From: Elusimicrobiales bacterium | GTDB lineage: Bacteria; Elusimicrobiota; Elusimicrobia; Elusimicrobiales; UBA9959 | DNA: 45,181 nt | Reading direction: 5' to 3' | Assembly: GCA_031082205.1 (NCBI GenBank) | Contig: JAVHLJ010000020.1 | Span: 1 to 45,181 of the forward strand | Shown: piece by piece, positions 8,290 through 16,516 of the stretch | Position numbering within the stretch: the stretch's first letter is position 1 | Layout: each line of letters begins with the position of its first letter | The notes under the pieces: generated by a model | Database searches by the model: none | The model's input: only the letters and a program-made list of their open reading frames with translations | Told to the model about the DNA's origin: nothing | Position numbers and translations under genes: made by a program

Positions 8290-8541
8290 TTACCTGTTCT
8301 TGAACAGATTATAGAAGAACTGGACCGCGCGGAACCAGCCGGAGGAGACGTTCTCCGAGACCGACTTGGCCGCGCTTATCATCGGGTCCAGGGCGGCCAG
8401 CTTGTTGTCGGCGTTGAGCGCCAGGTACTCGACGGCCTTGGCCGTGTGGCGGACCTGTATCAGCGTCTCCACCGCGTGGAAGACGAAGACTATGAAAGCT
8501 ATCGTTACCGCGATCGCGCAGACTATCAGTACGGTATCCAT
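8290..8541 (-). CDS. Small DUF948-like membrane protein
   Basis: Protein of 83 residues with one N-terminal TM helix (about 3-25) followed by an amphipathic helical segment (about 26-75), the layout of DUF948/YtxG-type proteins. Family membership is suggested by architecture, not by a decisive motif. It is the first gene of a three-gene minus-strand set with the cyclic-nucleotide-binding protein and the AI-2E permease. Function unknown. Confidence 0.65.
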   Translation of the reverse strand: MDTVLIVCAIAVTIAFIVFVFHAVETLIQVRHTAKAVEYLALNADNKLAALDPMISAAKSVSENVSSGWFRAVQFFYNLFKNR

Positions 8542-8614
8542 TCGCGCCCTCCGTGGCTTGCGTGCGTTTCTCCCGAAAGTATATATAAAAACCCCGGCCT
8601 GTTCAATTTAACAG

Positions 8615-8658
8615 GGGGACGCGATGCCTGTTTCGGCCGGAACAGGTGTCGCGTCCCC
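8615..8658. repeat. Dispersed palindromic repeat, complete 44-bp palindrome (copy 2)
   Basis: The left arm GGGGACGCGATGCCTGTT (8615-8632) faces the right arm AACAGGTGTCGCGTCCCC (8641-8658) with a CGGCCG centre. Most differences between arms keep G:U pairs. It lies between the divergent DUF948-like gene and yjbQ. Relative to copy 3 both arms carry GCG in place of ACG/GTG near the outside, a paired change that preserves the stem. Confidence 0.85.
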
Positions 8659-8687
8659 GGATTAACCGCTAATTAACGGCGCCGTGA

Positions 8688-8696
8688 TGTTATAAA
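8688..8696 (+). promoter_or_regulatory. Extended -10 promoter of yjbQ
   Basis: TGT followed by TATAAA (8691-8696) forms an extended -10 element. The expected transcription start is near 8703, only a few bases before the ATG at 8708, so the mRNA would have almost no leader and there is no Shine-Dalgarno sequence. Confidence 0.45.
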
Positions 8697-8707
8697 ATGT
8701 GCGTACC

Positions 8708-9100
8708 ATGAAAAAAATACAGGTGAGAACGGAGAGGGAAGAACTGAAGGATATAACGGGGCTGGTCCAGGCGGCGGTGGGGGAGGCCGGACTGAAGGAC
8801 GGCGTCTGCCATCTTTTCTGCCCGCACACCACCTGCGCCCTGGCGATAAACGAGAACGCCGACCCTTCCGTGAAGAGCGACGTGCTCGCGGGGCTGTCTG
8901 AAATCGTCGACGACGCTTACCCGTACCGGCACGGGGAGGGCAATTCCCCGGCGCACATAAAGAGCGTCCTGACCGGCCCGTCGCTGACCGTTTTCGTGGA
9001 GGCCGGCCGCCTGCAGCTCGGCACCTGGCAGGGGCTTTATCTCTGCGAGTACGACGGCCCGCGGACCCGCCAGGTCTGGATCAAAACGTCCGCGGCCTGA
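8708..9100 (+). CDS. yjbQ: YjbQ/UPF0047 family protein
   Basis: Compact protein of 130 residues of the widespread YjbQ (UPF0047) family. Diagnostic blocks are CPHTTCALAINENAD, a conserved HGEGNSPAHIKS segment and the C-terminal LGTWQGLYLCEYDGPR. Family members form trimers with conserved His residues and have been linked to thiamine phosphate synthase-like activity, but the physiological role is unsettled. ATG 8708 is preferred over the GTG at 8699 because the former aligns with the family length. It stands alone between two complete palindromic repeats (8615-8658 and 9125-9168). Confidence 0.9.
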   Translation: MKKIQVRTEREELKDITGLVQAAVGEAGLKDGVCHLFCPHTTCALAINENADPSVKSDVLAGLSEIVDDAYPYRHGEGNSPAHIKSVLTGPSLTVFVEAGRLQLGTWQGLYLCEYDGPRTRQVWIKTSAA

Positions 9101-9124
9101 AGGCCGCTTCCCTTCGTCCCGCCA

Positions 9125-9168
9125 GGGGACACGATACCTGTTCCGGCCGGAATAGGTATTGTGTCCCC
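9125..9168. repeat. Dispersed palindromic repeat, complete 44-bp palindrome (copy 3)
   Basis: The left arm GGGGACACGATACCTGTTCC (starting 9125) and the right arm GGAATAGGTATTGTGTCCCC (ending 9168) meet at CCGG/CCGG. The two arm differences are G-to-A changes that become G:U pairs in RNA, so the full 22-bp stem is retained. It has the same length as copy 2 and lies immediately upstream of the ileS promoter. Confidence 0.88.
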
Positions 9169-9175
9169 GAATTTG

Positions 9176-9181
9176 TATAAT
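9176..9181 (+). promoter_or_regulatory. Candidate -10 box of the ileS operon
   Basis: A perfect TATAAT follows the palindromic repeat. The predicted start near 9188 would give a leader of about 23 nt containing AAGGAT ahead of the ileS ATG at 9211. No good -35 hexamer is seen; the repeat stem occupies that position. Confidence 0.4.
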
Positions 9182-9210
9182 TAGCATAGTTTTTTACAAG
9201 GATATCGTTA

Positions 9211-12036
9211 ATGACAACACAGAACGCGGACAAGAATACCGATTATTCCTCCACTGTCTTCCTGCCCAAGACCTCTTTCTCGATGCGCGGCGACCTGCCC
9301 AAGAAAGAGCCCGGCATACTCGATTTCTGGAACAAGACCGGCCTTTACGGGAAGATGCTGGAGCTGCGCAAGGGCGCCAAACCCTACATCCTCCACGACG
9401 GGCCGCCCTACGCCAACGGCCACATCCACATCGGCCACGCGCTCAACAAGATCCTCAAGGACATCCTGATAAAATCGCAGGCGCTGATGGGCCGCTACAC
9501 GCCCTACATCCCCGGCTGGGACTGCCACGGCCTGCCGATAGAGCAGGCGCTGCTCAAGGAGATGAAGATAGGCAAGCGCCACATCGACGACGTCGCCGGC
9601 TTCCGGGCCAAGGCCAGGGAGTTCGCGCAGCGCTTCATCGACATACAGCGCGCGGAGTTCCGCCAGCTCGGCGTGCTGGGCGACTGGGACAACCCCTACG
9701 TCACGATGTCCAACCTCTACGAGGGCACCGTCATAAAGGCCTTCCGCGAGCTGCTGGAGAAAGGCTTCATCCGCCGCGACAAGAAGGCCATCTACTGGTG
9801 CGTCAGCTGCGAGACCGCGCTCGCCGACGCCGAGGTCGAGTACAAGGACAAGACCTCCCCGTCGGTGTTCGTCAAGTTCACGCTGCTCAACCCGCCGCCC
9901 GCGATGAAGGCGGGGGGCAGGCCCGTCAGCCTGGTCGCCTGGACCACCACGCCCTGGACCCTGCCGTCCAACATGGCCGCGGCCGTCGCGCAGGACGAGC
10001 AGTATTCCGTCATGGAGTCCGCCGGCGAATACCTCGTCGTCGCCTCCAAGCTGGCCGAAAGTTTCGCGGCCGAGTCCGGCCTCAGGCTCTCAAAGCACGC
10101 CGAGCTCCCCGGTAAGGACCTGCTGGGCCTGGAGTACCAGCACTGCCTCGCCCCGCACCTGCCCGAGCGCCGCCGCTTCGGCCGCCCCGTCGTCGCCGCC
10201 GACTTCGTCGAGATGGGCACCGGCACCGGCGTGGTGCACATCGCGCCCGGCCACGGCGAGGACGACTTCCACCTCGGCAAGAAACTGGGCCTCGACATCT
10301 TCTGCCCCGTCAAGGAGGACGGCACTTTCAACGGCGACGCCGGCGCCTTCGAGGGCAGGAAAGTGTTCGAATCCAACAAGGACATCGTCGAGACGATGAA
10401 GAACGACGGCGTCCTGCTGGCGCACAAGGACATCGCGCACAGCTACCCGCACTGCTGGCGCTGCAAGCAGCCGGTCATCTTCCGCGCCACCGAGCAGTGG
10501 TTCCTGCACGTGGACGAGCAGGGCCTGCGCGGCAGGCTGGTGGAGGCCGCCGACCGCGTGGACTGGTTCCCCGCGGCCGCCAAGACCCGCATGACCTCGA
10601 TGCTCAGGCTCCGCCCCGACTGGTGCCTCTCGCGCCAGCGCTACTGGGGCACGCCGATACTGGCCCTCTACTGCAAATCCTGCGAGAAACCGCAGACGGA
10701 CTCCGCCATGCTCAAGGCCTGGGAGGAGCGCGTCTTCAGGGAAGGCAGCGATTTCTGGTTCAGCGAGCCCGTCGATAAGCTGCTGCCCGCCGGCTACAAG
10801 TGCTCCTGCGGCGGCGCGGAATTCCGCAAGGAGAAGGACATCCTCGACGTGTGGCTGGACTCGGGAGTCTCCTGGTACGCGGTCGCGCGCAGCGGCCACA
10901 TCCCCGGCGGCGACCACTACCCCGTCGACATGTACCTCGAAGGCTCCGACCAGCACCGCGGCTGGTTCCAGACCTCGCTGGTCCCGTCGGTGGCGCTCAA
11001 CGGCAAGCCGCCCTACCGCGCCGTCATCACCCACGGCATGGTCCTCGACGAGAAGGGCCACGCCATGCACAAGTCGGCCGGCAACGCCGTCGCGCCGCAG
11101 GACGTCATGAAGAAGTACGGCGCCGAGGTGCTGCGCCTCTGGACCGCGCTCTGCGACTATTACGACGACGTGCGCATCGGCGAGAAGGTCCTCGCCGGGC
11201 CCATCGACACCTACCGCAAGATCCGCAACACCCTGCGCTACCTCATGGGCAACCTCAGCGACTTCCGGCCCGCCGAGCACCGCGTCGCCGACGCGGACAT
11301 GCAGGAGATGGACCGCTACTTCCGCCACCGCCTGGCGCTGATGCTGGAAAGGACCCGCGCCGCCTACGGCGAGTACGAGTTCCGCCACGCGATACGCTCC
11401 ATCGCCGACTTCTGCATCCTGGACCTCTCGTCGTTCTACCTGGACGCGCTGAAGGACAGGCTCTACACGCTCTCGCCCGACGCGCCCGAGCGCCGCTCGG
11501 CCCAGACCGCGCTCTACGACGCGCTGGTCACGATACTGCCGCTGACCGCGCCGGTCCTGTCGTTCACGGCCGAAGAGGCCTGGGGCGTGGCCCGCGCCGA
11601 GATAGACCCGGCGCTGCCCGAAAGCGTCTTCCTCTCGTCGATCCCCGAGGCGCCCGCCGCCTGGAAGGACGAGGCGCTGGCCTCCCGCTGGGACAAGCTG
11701 ATGGAACTGCGCGAGCCGGCGCTCAAGGCCATAGAGACGCTGCGCCAGAAGGGGGAGGTCGGCTCTTCGCTGGAGGCCCGGCTGGTATTCAGGACCTCCG
11801 ATCCGGCCCTGGCCGACCTCATCGCCTCCGCCCTGCCCGTCCTGCCGCAGTTCATGATAGTTTCCGAATGCTCGCTGGACCGCAACGCCCCGGCCGGGCT
11901 CTCCGTCGAGGCGCTCAAGGCCGAAGGGGCCAAATGCCCGCGCTGCTGGCAGTGGCGCCGCGACATCGGCTCGGAGCCGTCGCACGCCGCCGTCTGCGGC
12001 CGCTGCGCTGAAGTCCTCGAAAAGGCCGGCGCCTGA
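9211..12036 (+). CDS. ileS: Isoleucyl-tRNA synthetase
   Basis: Class I aminoacyl-tRNA synthetase of 941 residues that charges tRNA-Ile and edits misactivated valine. The HIGH motif is HIGH at 73-76 within NGHIHIGHALNK. The CP1 editing domain spans about 200-400, including the TTPWTLPSN and GTGVVHIAPGHGEDD blocks. The second catalytic motif reads AMHKSAGN (618-625), so the usual KMSKS is MHKSA with the central Lys-Ser kept. The C-terminus carries a CPRC...CGRC zinc finger. Length and domain order are normal for bacterial IleRS. AAGGAT serves as the ribosome site. lspA starts 10 bp after the stop, and the ileS-lspA pairing is widespread in bacteria. Confidence 0.97.
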   Translation: MTTQNADKNTDYSSTVFLPKTSFSMRGDLPKKEPGILDFWNKTGLYGKMLELRKGAKPYILHDGPPYANGHIHIGHALNKILKDILIKSQALMGRYTPYIPGWDCHGLPIEQALLKEMKIGKRHIDDVAGFRAKAREFAQRFIDIQRAEFRQLGVLGDWDNPYVTMSNLYEGTVIKAFRELLEKGFIRRDKKAIYWCVSCETALADAEVEYKDKTSPSVFVKFTLLNPPPAMKAGGRPVSLVAWTTTPWTLPSNMAAAVAQDEQYSVMESAGEYLVVASKLAESFAAESGLRLSKHAELPGKDLLGLEYQHCLAPHLPERRRFGRPVVAADFVEMGTGTGVVHIAPGHGEDDFHLGKKLGLDIFCPVKEDGTFNGDAGAFEGRKVFESNKDIVETMKNDGVLLAHKDIAHSYPHCWRCKQPVIFRATEQWFLHVDEQGLRGRLVEAADRVDWFPAAAKTRMTSMLRLRPDWCLSRQRYWGTPILALYCKSCEKPQTDSAMLKAWEERVFREGSDFWFSEPVDKLLPAGYKCSCGGAEFRKEKDILDVWLDSGVSWYAVARSGHIPGGDHYPVDMYLEGSDQHRGWFQTSLVPSVALNGKPPYRAVITHGMVLDEKGHAMHKSAGNAVAPQDVMKKYGAEVLRLWTALCDYYDDVRIGEKVLAGPIDTYRKIRNTLRYLMGNLSDFRPAEHRVADADMQEMDRYFRHRLALMLERTRAAYGEYEFRHAIRSIADFCILDLSSFYLDALKDRLYTLSPDAPERRSAQTALYDALVTILPLTAPVLSFTAEEAWGVARAEIDPALPESVFLSSIPEAPAAWKDEALASRWDKLMELREPALKAIETLRQKGEVGSSLEARLVFRTSDPALADLIASALPVLPQFMIVSECSLDRNAPAGLSVEALKAEGAKCPRCWQWRRDIGSEPSHAAVCGRCAEVLEKAGA

Positions 12037-12046
12037 CCCGCTGAAG

Positions 12047-12508
12047 ATGAACGCCCGCAAGTTAATGAGCCCCGCGATAGTCCTGACGGTGTTCCTGCTC
12101 GACAGGCTCACCAAGGGGCTGGTGCTGGAGAAACTCTATTTCTCCAGCGCGCAGGTGCTGCCTTTCTTCAGCCTTCATTACGTGGAGAACACCGGCGTCT
12201 CCTTCGGCATGTTCCGCGGCAACAACTCCTTCTTCATCGTCTTCTCGGCGGTGCTGATCTGCGCCCTGATGATACTGAGACGCAGGCTGGCCTCCCACGG
12301 GGCCGCGGCCGAGGCCGGCGCGGCGCTGGTGCTGGGCGGCGCGCTGGGCAACCTCTACGACCGCATCGCCTACGGCCACGTGGTCGATTTCATAGACCTC
12401 AGTTTCTTCCCCGCCGTGTTCAACGTCGCCGACGCGTCCATAACCGTCGGCGCCGTCTTCCTGGCTTTCGGCATGAAGGACGAGAAAACGGCGGGGCGGC
12501 GGGCCTGA
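12047..12508 (+). CDS. lspA: Lipoprotein signal peptidase (signal peptidase II)
   Basis: Inner-membrane aspartyl protease of 153 residues that cleaves prolipoproteins before the lipidated cysteine. Four TM helices are visible. Conserved motifs are DRLTKG near the N-terminus, the ENTGVSFG block, GGALGNLYDRIAYGHVVDFI with the first catalytic Asp, and FNVADASI with the second catalytic Asp. It is encoded 10 bp after ileS. Two of the following genes encode predicted lipoproteins (12557 and 15668), so the operon couples the processing enzyme to likely substrates. Confidence 0.95.
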   Translation: MNARKLMSPAIVLTVFLLDRLTKGLVLEKLYFSSAQVLPFFSLHYVENTGVSFGMFRGNNSFFIVFSAVLICALMILRRRLASHGAAAEAGAALVLGGALGNLYDRIAYGHVVDFIDLSFFPAVFNVADASITVGAVFLAFGMKDEKTAGRRA

Positions 12509-12556
12509 CCCGCCCGGGCGGGAACATTTTCGGGCTGATCCTTTCGGAGGAACAAC

Positions 12557-13516
12557 ATGGCACTCGTAAAGAAGATCCTGACGGTTTCACTCGCGCTGGG
12601 CGCCCTGGGAGCGCTGGCCTCGCTGGGCGCCTGCGGCCGCGACCCGGACGCCTTCTACCGGCGCGGGAACCTGGCCTACTCGCGAGGCGAGACCATGAAG
12701 GCCATCGAGCTCTACACGCGCGCCGTGCTGCTCAAGAAGAAGTTCCCCGAAGCCCTCACCTCCCGCGGCCTGGCCTACGAGAGGATAAAGGACACGGGCA
12801 AAGCCGAGAACGACTACAAGAAAGCCATCGACATGGACCCCTCCTACGCGCCGCCCTACAATAACCTGGGCGCGCTCTACCTCGACTCGGGAAATTACGC
12901 CGAGGCCCGCAAGTACATCGACCGCGCGCTGGACAAGGACCCCCGGAACCCGCTGGCCATGCTCAACCGCGGGATAGTGGCGCTCAAGACCAAGGACCCC
13001 GTCGTGGCGGTCAATTACCTCTCGCGCGCCGTCGAGATCAAGCCGGACCTGGCGCTGGCCTGGTTCCAGCGCGCGATGGCCTACGGCGAGCTGAAGCAGT
13101 GGCAGCAGGCCGTCTACGACATGGACGAGTTCATAAAGCTGCAGCCCCGCGTGGCGCAGGCCTGGTTCGACCGGGGCAGGCTCAAGTTCCGCTCCGGCGA
13201 CACCGTCGGGGCCATAGCCGACTTCAACAAGGCCGTCGAACTGCGGCCCGGCGTCTCCGCCTACCATTACTGGCGGGGAGTGGCCGTCTACAGGACCGGC
13301 TACGGGGAAGGGGCGCTGGAGGACGCGGTCAGGGCCTACACGCTCGACAACGGCAACGCCAGGGCGCGCGTGCTCGCCGGCGACATACGAGCGGCCGCCG
13401 GCGACCTGAGCGGCGCCGTGGAGGAGTACGAGTACGCGGCCGAGGCCGACCCCGCCCACGCCGAATTCTACGCCCGGAGGGCCGAGGCCCTCTTCAAGAA
13501 GGGGACCCGCCGATGA
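12557..13516 (+). CDS. TPR-repeat lipoprotein
   Basis: Predicted lipoprotein of 319 residues. The signal peptide ends in lipobox LGAC with lipidated C26. From about residue 32 to the C-terminus it is a run of about eight tetratricopeptide repeats, recognisable by W/Y-x2-RG-x3 and the PxxAxA spacing, for example YAPPYNNLGALYLDSGNYAEA. TPR lipoproteins act as scaffolds for envelope complexes. A strong ribosome site (GGAGG, 6 nt before ATG) starts it, and its stop overlaps the ATG of the GT39-like gene (ATGA), so the two products are probably made together. Confidence 0.9.
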   Translation: MALVKKILTVSLALGALGALASLGACGRDPDAFYRRGNLAYSRGETMKAIELYTRAVLLKKKFPEALTSRGLAYERIKDTGKAENDYKKAIDMDPSYAPPYNNLGALYLDSGNYAEARKYIDRALDKDPRNPLAMLNRGIVALKTKDPVVAVNYLSRAVEIKPDLALAWFQRAMAYGELKQWQQAVYDMDEFIKLQPRVAQAWFDRGRLKFRSGDTVGAIADFNKAVELRPGVSAYHYWRGVAVYRTGYGEGALEDAVRAYTLDNGNARARVLAGDIRAAAGDLSGAVEEYEYAAEADPAHAEFYARRAEALFKKGTRR

Positions 13517-15663
13517 GCCCCGAGCAGGAACACGAAGTAACCTTCAAGAACAAGTTCTACGCGGCCAGGATGGCCTTCGAGAGCATCCTTTTCGAGAAGG
13601 AGCTCTCCGGCCCGAAGAAAGAGGACTGGAAGAAGGGCGTGCTGGGCCTTGCCGTCCTGGTCCTGGTCAGTTCCGTCTTCCTCTGGCAGTGGAAGGCCCG
13701 CCAGGGCGACCTGTTCAGCGCCAGGGAGGCCGCGCGCGTCACCGTCGTGCAGAAATACCTGGCCGCCTACGAGGCCGAGGGCCCCGTCGCGCTGCTGGGC
13801 ACCGGCTCCGTCACGGGAGGGGCCGCGCAGCCGCCGCTCTATTACCTGACCTACCTGCCGGTGCTCAAGTTCGTCACCTCCGACATCGGCGCCGCCGTCT
13901 TCCTCGTCAACGCCTTCTACCTCTCGCTGCTGCTGGCCTTCGTCTATTACGCGCTGCGCCGCCACCGCAACGCCGTCTCCTCGCTGACGGCGGCCGCCGC
14001 GGCGGCCTCGTTCCCGTTCGTGCTGGAATGCGCGCGCTCGCTCTCGCCGCAGATCGCCACGCTGGCCTTCACCGCCGGCTTCTGGTGCTTCTACCTCAAT
14101 TCCGACGATTTCGAGAAGCCCAAACCCCTTTTCTGGATGGGCCTCATGTTCTCGCTGGGCGTGCTGACCGACGCCTTCTACTGGGTGTACATACTGCCGC
14201 TGATGCCGATGATGTTCGCGGTAGCGACAGGCCACATGAACCGCTCCGAGATGCTCAAGGGACTGCTGCCCGGCATCGTCGCCGGAGTGCCGTGGTACCT
14301 GATGAACGCCCTCTCGTTCTACAACGCCTGGCTGGCGCGCGCGGCGGCCGGGGCCGACCTCTCGCGCTGGGACAAGTTCTGGTGGCTGCTGAAGGCCTCG
14401 GCCGGCGAGATGCACCTGCCTTTCTTCCTGCTGGGCGCCGCCGCCATGCTGTGGATGTACTATTCCGTCTTCATGCCCTACCAGGGCAAGGAGAAGATAG
14501 GCCTCTGGTTCGCGGTGCCCTACCTCTTCTTCACGCTGCTGGGCCTGCGCCAGGCGGAATACATGTACCCGGCCCTGCTGCCCTTCGCCATAGCGCTGGG
14601 CGTCATGGTCCCCAGCAAGCTGCGCTACCCCGCGGGCGCGCTGGCCGCCGTCCTGATGCTCATAAACGCCTCGGGGCTGGTCGGAGTTAAATACCTGCCC
14701 GGCGTCAGCCTGGCCCCGGTTTTCGGAAGCGGCGTAGTGGTGAGCGGGGGGGATTTCTCCGGGAAGTTCCTCGCCGCCGTGCGCCCCGCCGCCGAAGGCC
14801 GCCGGTCGGCCGTCGTCTGCCTGGTAGGCCGCGGCGAATACCTCAACCCCGACACCGTGCGCGTCATGCTCCATCGCCACGGCTTCGCCGGGGTGAAGGT
14901 CGTCGATTCCGGCGCGGAGCTCGCTTCGCTGTGCGACGTGCTGGCGCTCACCCCTTCCGCCTCGCCGGCGGCCGCCGCCGTAACGGCCCGCGTGCGCGCG
15001 GCCTCCTGGCTGGAGCCCGCCTTCCAGCGGGCGGGCGTCATCTCGCTGCCGTCCGGCGACACGGAACTCTACCATAAGCGCCGCATCCTTCCCTTCGACC
15101 AGGGCAGCGGCACTTTCAGGTACGCCTCCCTCTCCATCGGCGGCCTGGAGCTGCGCGACGTGGCCATAACGGCGCGCGGCTTCGACCCCGCCTCCGGCCG
15201 CTATCCCAAGGCGGACATCTCCTCCGCCTACGCCTCCTACGACGAGATGGACATACACGGCTTCTCGGCCACGGCCGCCAACTTCTCCTACGCCATCGAG
15301 GACGGCAGGCCCGTGATCATTTCCGCCTCGCCGGTGCGCCTCACCGGCGGCAAGATCACCGACTTCTCCGTCGCCCGCTTCCTGGAGAAGCGGGGCTTCC
15401 CGGTCCGGGACCTGGAGGTCCGTTTCGGCGACGGCATGATGATCTCCGGCACGATGGGAGGAAAGCCCGTCGAGGCCGAACTCACCGTGGAGCTCAGGGG
15501 ACGCAAGCTGCTGGTGACGCCGCGCACGGTGCGCTACGGCGAGACCGGCTTCGAGCCCAAATACATCCCGCTGCTCAAGTACTCCCTGGACCTCGACGAC
15601 CTGCCGCTCGACGTCCGGGTGGATTCGCTGGTCATAGGCGCCTCCATGGCCGAGATACGCTGA
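13513..15663 (+). CDS. GT39/PMT-like multispanning protein with DUF2993-like C-terminal domain
   Basis: Protein of 716 residues, started at ATG 13513 that overlaps the upstream stop (ATGA). The N-terminal half has about 10-11 TM helices beginning at residues 42-60. The first outer loop ends in QPPLYYLTYLPVLKF (106-120), the hallmark of the PMT_2/ArnT glycosyltransferase clan using polyprenyl-phosphate sugars; acidic residues in that loop (D66, E72) could be catalytic. After a soluble Rossmann-like stretch (about 410-500), residues about 535-716 form a beta-rich domain resembling LmeA/DUF2993 lipid-binding proteins (LELRDVAITARGF, DEMDIHGFSATAANFSYAIE). Both assignments rest on pattern similarity. 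The fused arrangement is unusual. Neighbours are a TPR lipoprotein and a metallopeptidase lipoprotein. Confidence 0.7.
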   Translation: MSPEQEHEVTFKNKFYAARMAFESILFEKELSGPKKEDWKKGVLGLAVLVLVSSVFLWQWKARQGDLFSAREAARVTVVQKYLAAYEAEGPVALLGTGSVTGGAAQPPLYYLTYLPVLKFVTSDIGAAVFLVNAFYLSLLLAFVYYALRRHRNAVSSLTAAAAAASFPFVLECARSLSPQIATLAFTAGFWCFYLNSDDFEKPKPLFWMGLMFSLGVLTDAFYWVYILPLMPMMFAVATGHMNRSEMLKGLLPGIVAGVPWYLMNALSFYNAWLARAAAGADLSRWDKFWWLLKASAGEMHLPFFLLGAAAMLWMYYSVFMPYQGKEKIGLWFAVPYLFFTLLGLRQAEYMYPALLPFAIALGVMVPSKLRYPAGALAAVLMLINASGLVGVKYLPGVSLAPVFGSGVVVSGGDFSGKFLAAVRPAAEGRRSAVVCLVGRGEYLNPDTVRVMLHRHGFAGVKVVDSGAELASLCDVLALTPSASPAAAAVTARVRAASWLEPAFQRAGVISLPSGDTELYHKRRILPFDQGSGTFRYASLSIGGLELRDVAITARGFDPASGRYPKADISSAYASYDEMDIHGFSATAANFSYAIEDGRPVIISASPVRLTGGKITDFSVARFLEKRGFPVRDLEVRFGDGMMISGTMGGKPVEAELTVELRGRKLLVTPRTVRYGETGFEPKYIPLLKYSLDLDDLPLDVRVDSLVIGASMAEIR

Positions 15664-15667
15664 CGTT

Positions 15668-16495
15668 ATGAAAAAACACATCCTGCTCCTCCCCGCGTTC
15701 ATCCTGCTCTCCGCCTGCGTCTCGCTGCCCGAGGACGTCCTCCGACAGCACATGCTGGAGGCCCCGGCGCCGGACAAGGCCCCCTACGGCGAACTCGACC
15801 CCGGCTCCAAGTCCGTCGAGACCTCGCGCTTCCTGGTGCGCGCCTACTCCAACGAGACGGCCCAGTCCTACGCGTCCTTCTGCGAGGACAGCTACACCCG
15901 CCTGATGAGCGACCTGGGCCTCTACTCCTTCGCCCCGTCGGCCCCCTACAACATAGTCGTATACGGCGGGAAGGACGAATACCTGGCCAAGACCAGGCAG
16001 CCCGACTGGTCCGGCGGCGTCGCCTACGGCAACGCCATCCACGTCTACGAGAACGACGCGGCCAGGGGCGTGATAGCCCACGAGATCGCCCACCTGGTCT
16101 TCAAGGAGTTCATGGGCGGCGCCGACCACTCTAACCTGGTATGGCTCAACGAGGGCATAGCCGTGCACGCCGAGAAAGCCGCGCTGCCCGCCTCGGCCGA
16201 CGTCTACGCCGCCCGCGTTAAGACCCTGGTCCGTCCCTCGCCGCTCTCTTTCACCGCGCTGGCCACCATGCCGCCCGGCGCCGGCCGCACCGGCTCCGCC
16301 GTGGAGAAATGGTACGCGCAGGCCGGCAGCCTGGCCACGTTCATGATACGCGCCGGAGGGAACTTCAATTTCTATCTTTTCCTGCGCAAGCTCAAGGAAG
16401 GGCTCCCGGTCGATTCGGCCGTCGGCGAGGCTTTCGCCGGCACCTGGCGCGACATGACCGACGTCGACGCCGCCTGGCGCGCCGGCCTGCAGTGA
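15668..16495 (+). CDS. Gluzincin-type metallopeptidase lipoprotein (peptidase MA-like)
   Basis: Predicted lipoprotein of 275 residues. The signal peptide ends in LSAC (C17). The protease core has zinc motif HEIAH (138-142) and the third ligand E162 in WLNEGIAVHAE, 19 residues later, the gluzincin spacing seen in peptidase MA/M1-like domains. An N-terminal beta-rich segment (about 45-120) resembles the MA-like region before the active site. It probably acts in the periplasm or at the outer membrane. It starts 4 bp after the GT39-like gene and belongs to the ileS-lspA operon by spacing. Substrate unknown. Confidence 0.85.
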   Translation: MKKHILLLPAFILLSACVSLPEDVLRQHMLEAPAPDKAPYGELDPGSKSVETSRFLVRAYSNETAQSYASFCEDSYTRLMSDLGLYSFAPSAPYNIVVYGGKDEYLAKTRQPDWSGGVAYGNAIHVYENDAARGVIAHEIAHLVFKEFMGGADHSNLVWLNEGIAVHAEKAALPASADVYAARVKTLVRPSPLSFTALATMPPGAGRTGSAVEKWYAQAGSLATFMIRAGGNFNFYLFLRKLKEGLPVDSAVGEAFAGTWRDMTDVDAAWRAGLQ

Positions 16496-16516
16496 GGGAA
16501 CAGGTATCGTGTCCCC
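16496..16516. repeat. Dispersed palindromic repeat, right half-site (copy 4) overlapping copA start
   Basis: GGAACAGGTATCGTGTCCCC (16497-16516) begins 1 bp after the metallopeptidase stop codon. The GTG within it (16509) is the best start codon for the copper ATPase, so the protein begins with Met-Ser-Pro-Asp encoded by repeat sequence. There is no left arm. Confidence 0.8.

Noticed and set aside
10090-12114. Minus-strand 674-residue open frame opposite ileS
   Set aside because: Shadow of the GC-rich ileS gene: the translation is rich in Arg/Gly/His/Val with no domain pattern, while the plus-strand product has all IleRS motifs.
13468-15777. Minus-strand 769-residue open frame opposite the GT39-like gene
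   Set aside because: Low-complexity shadow of the real gene in a GC-rich genome; no signal peptide or domain, and it would overlap three real genes.
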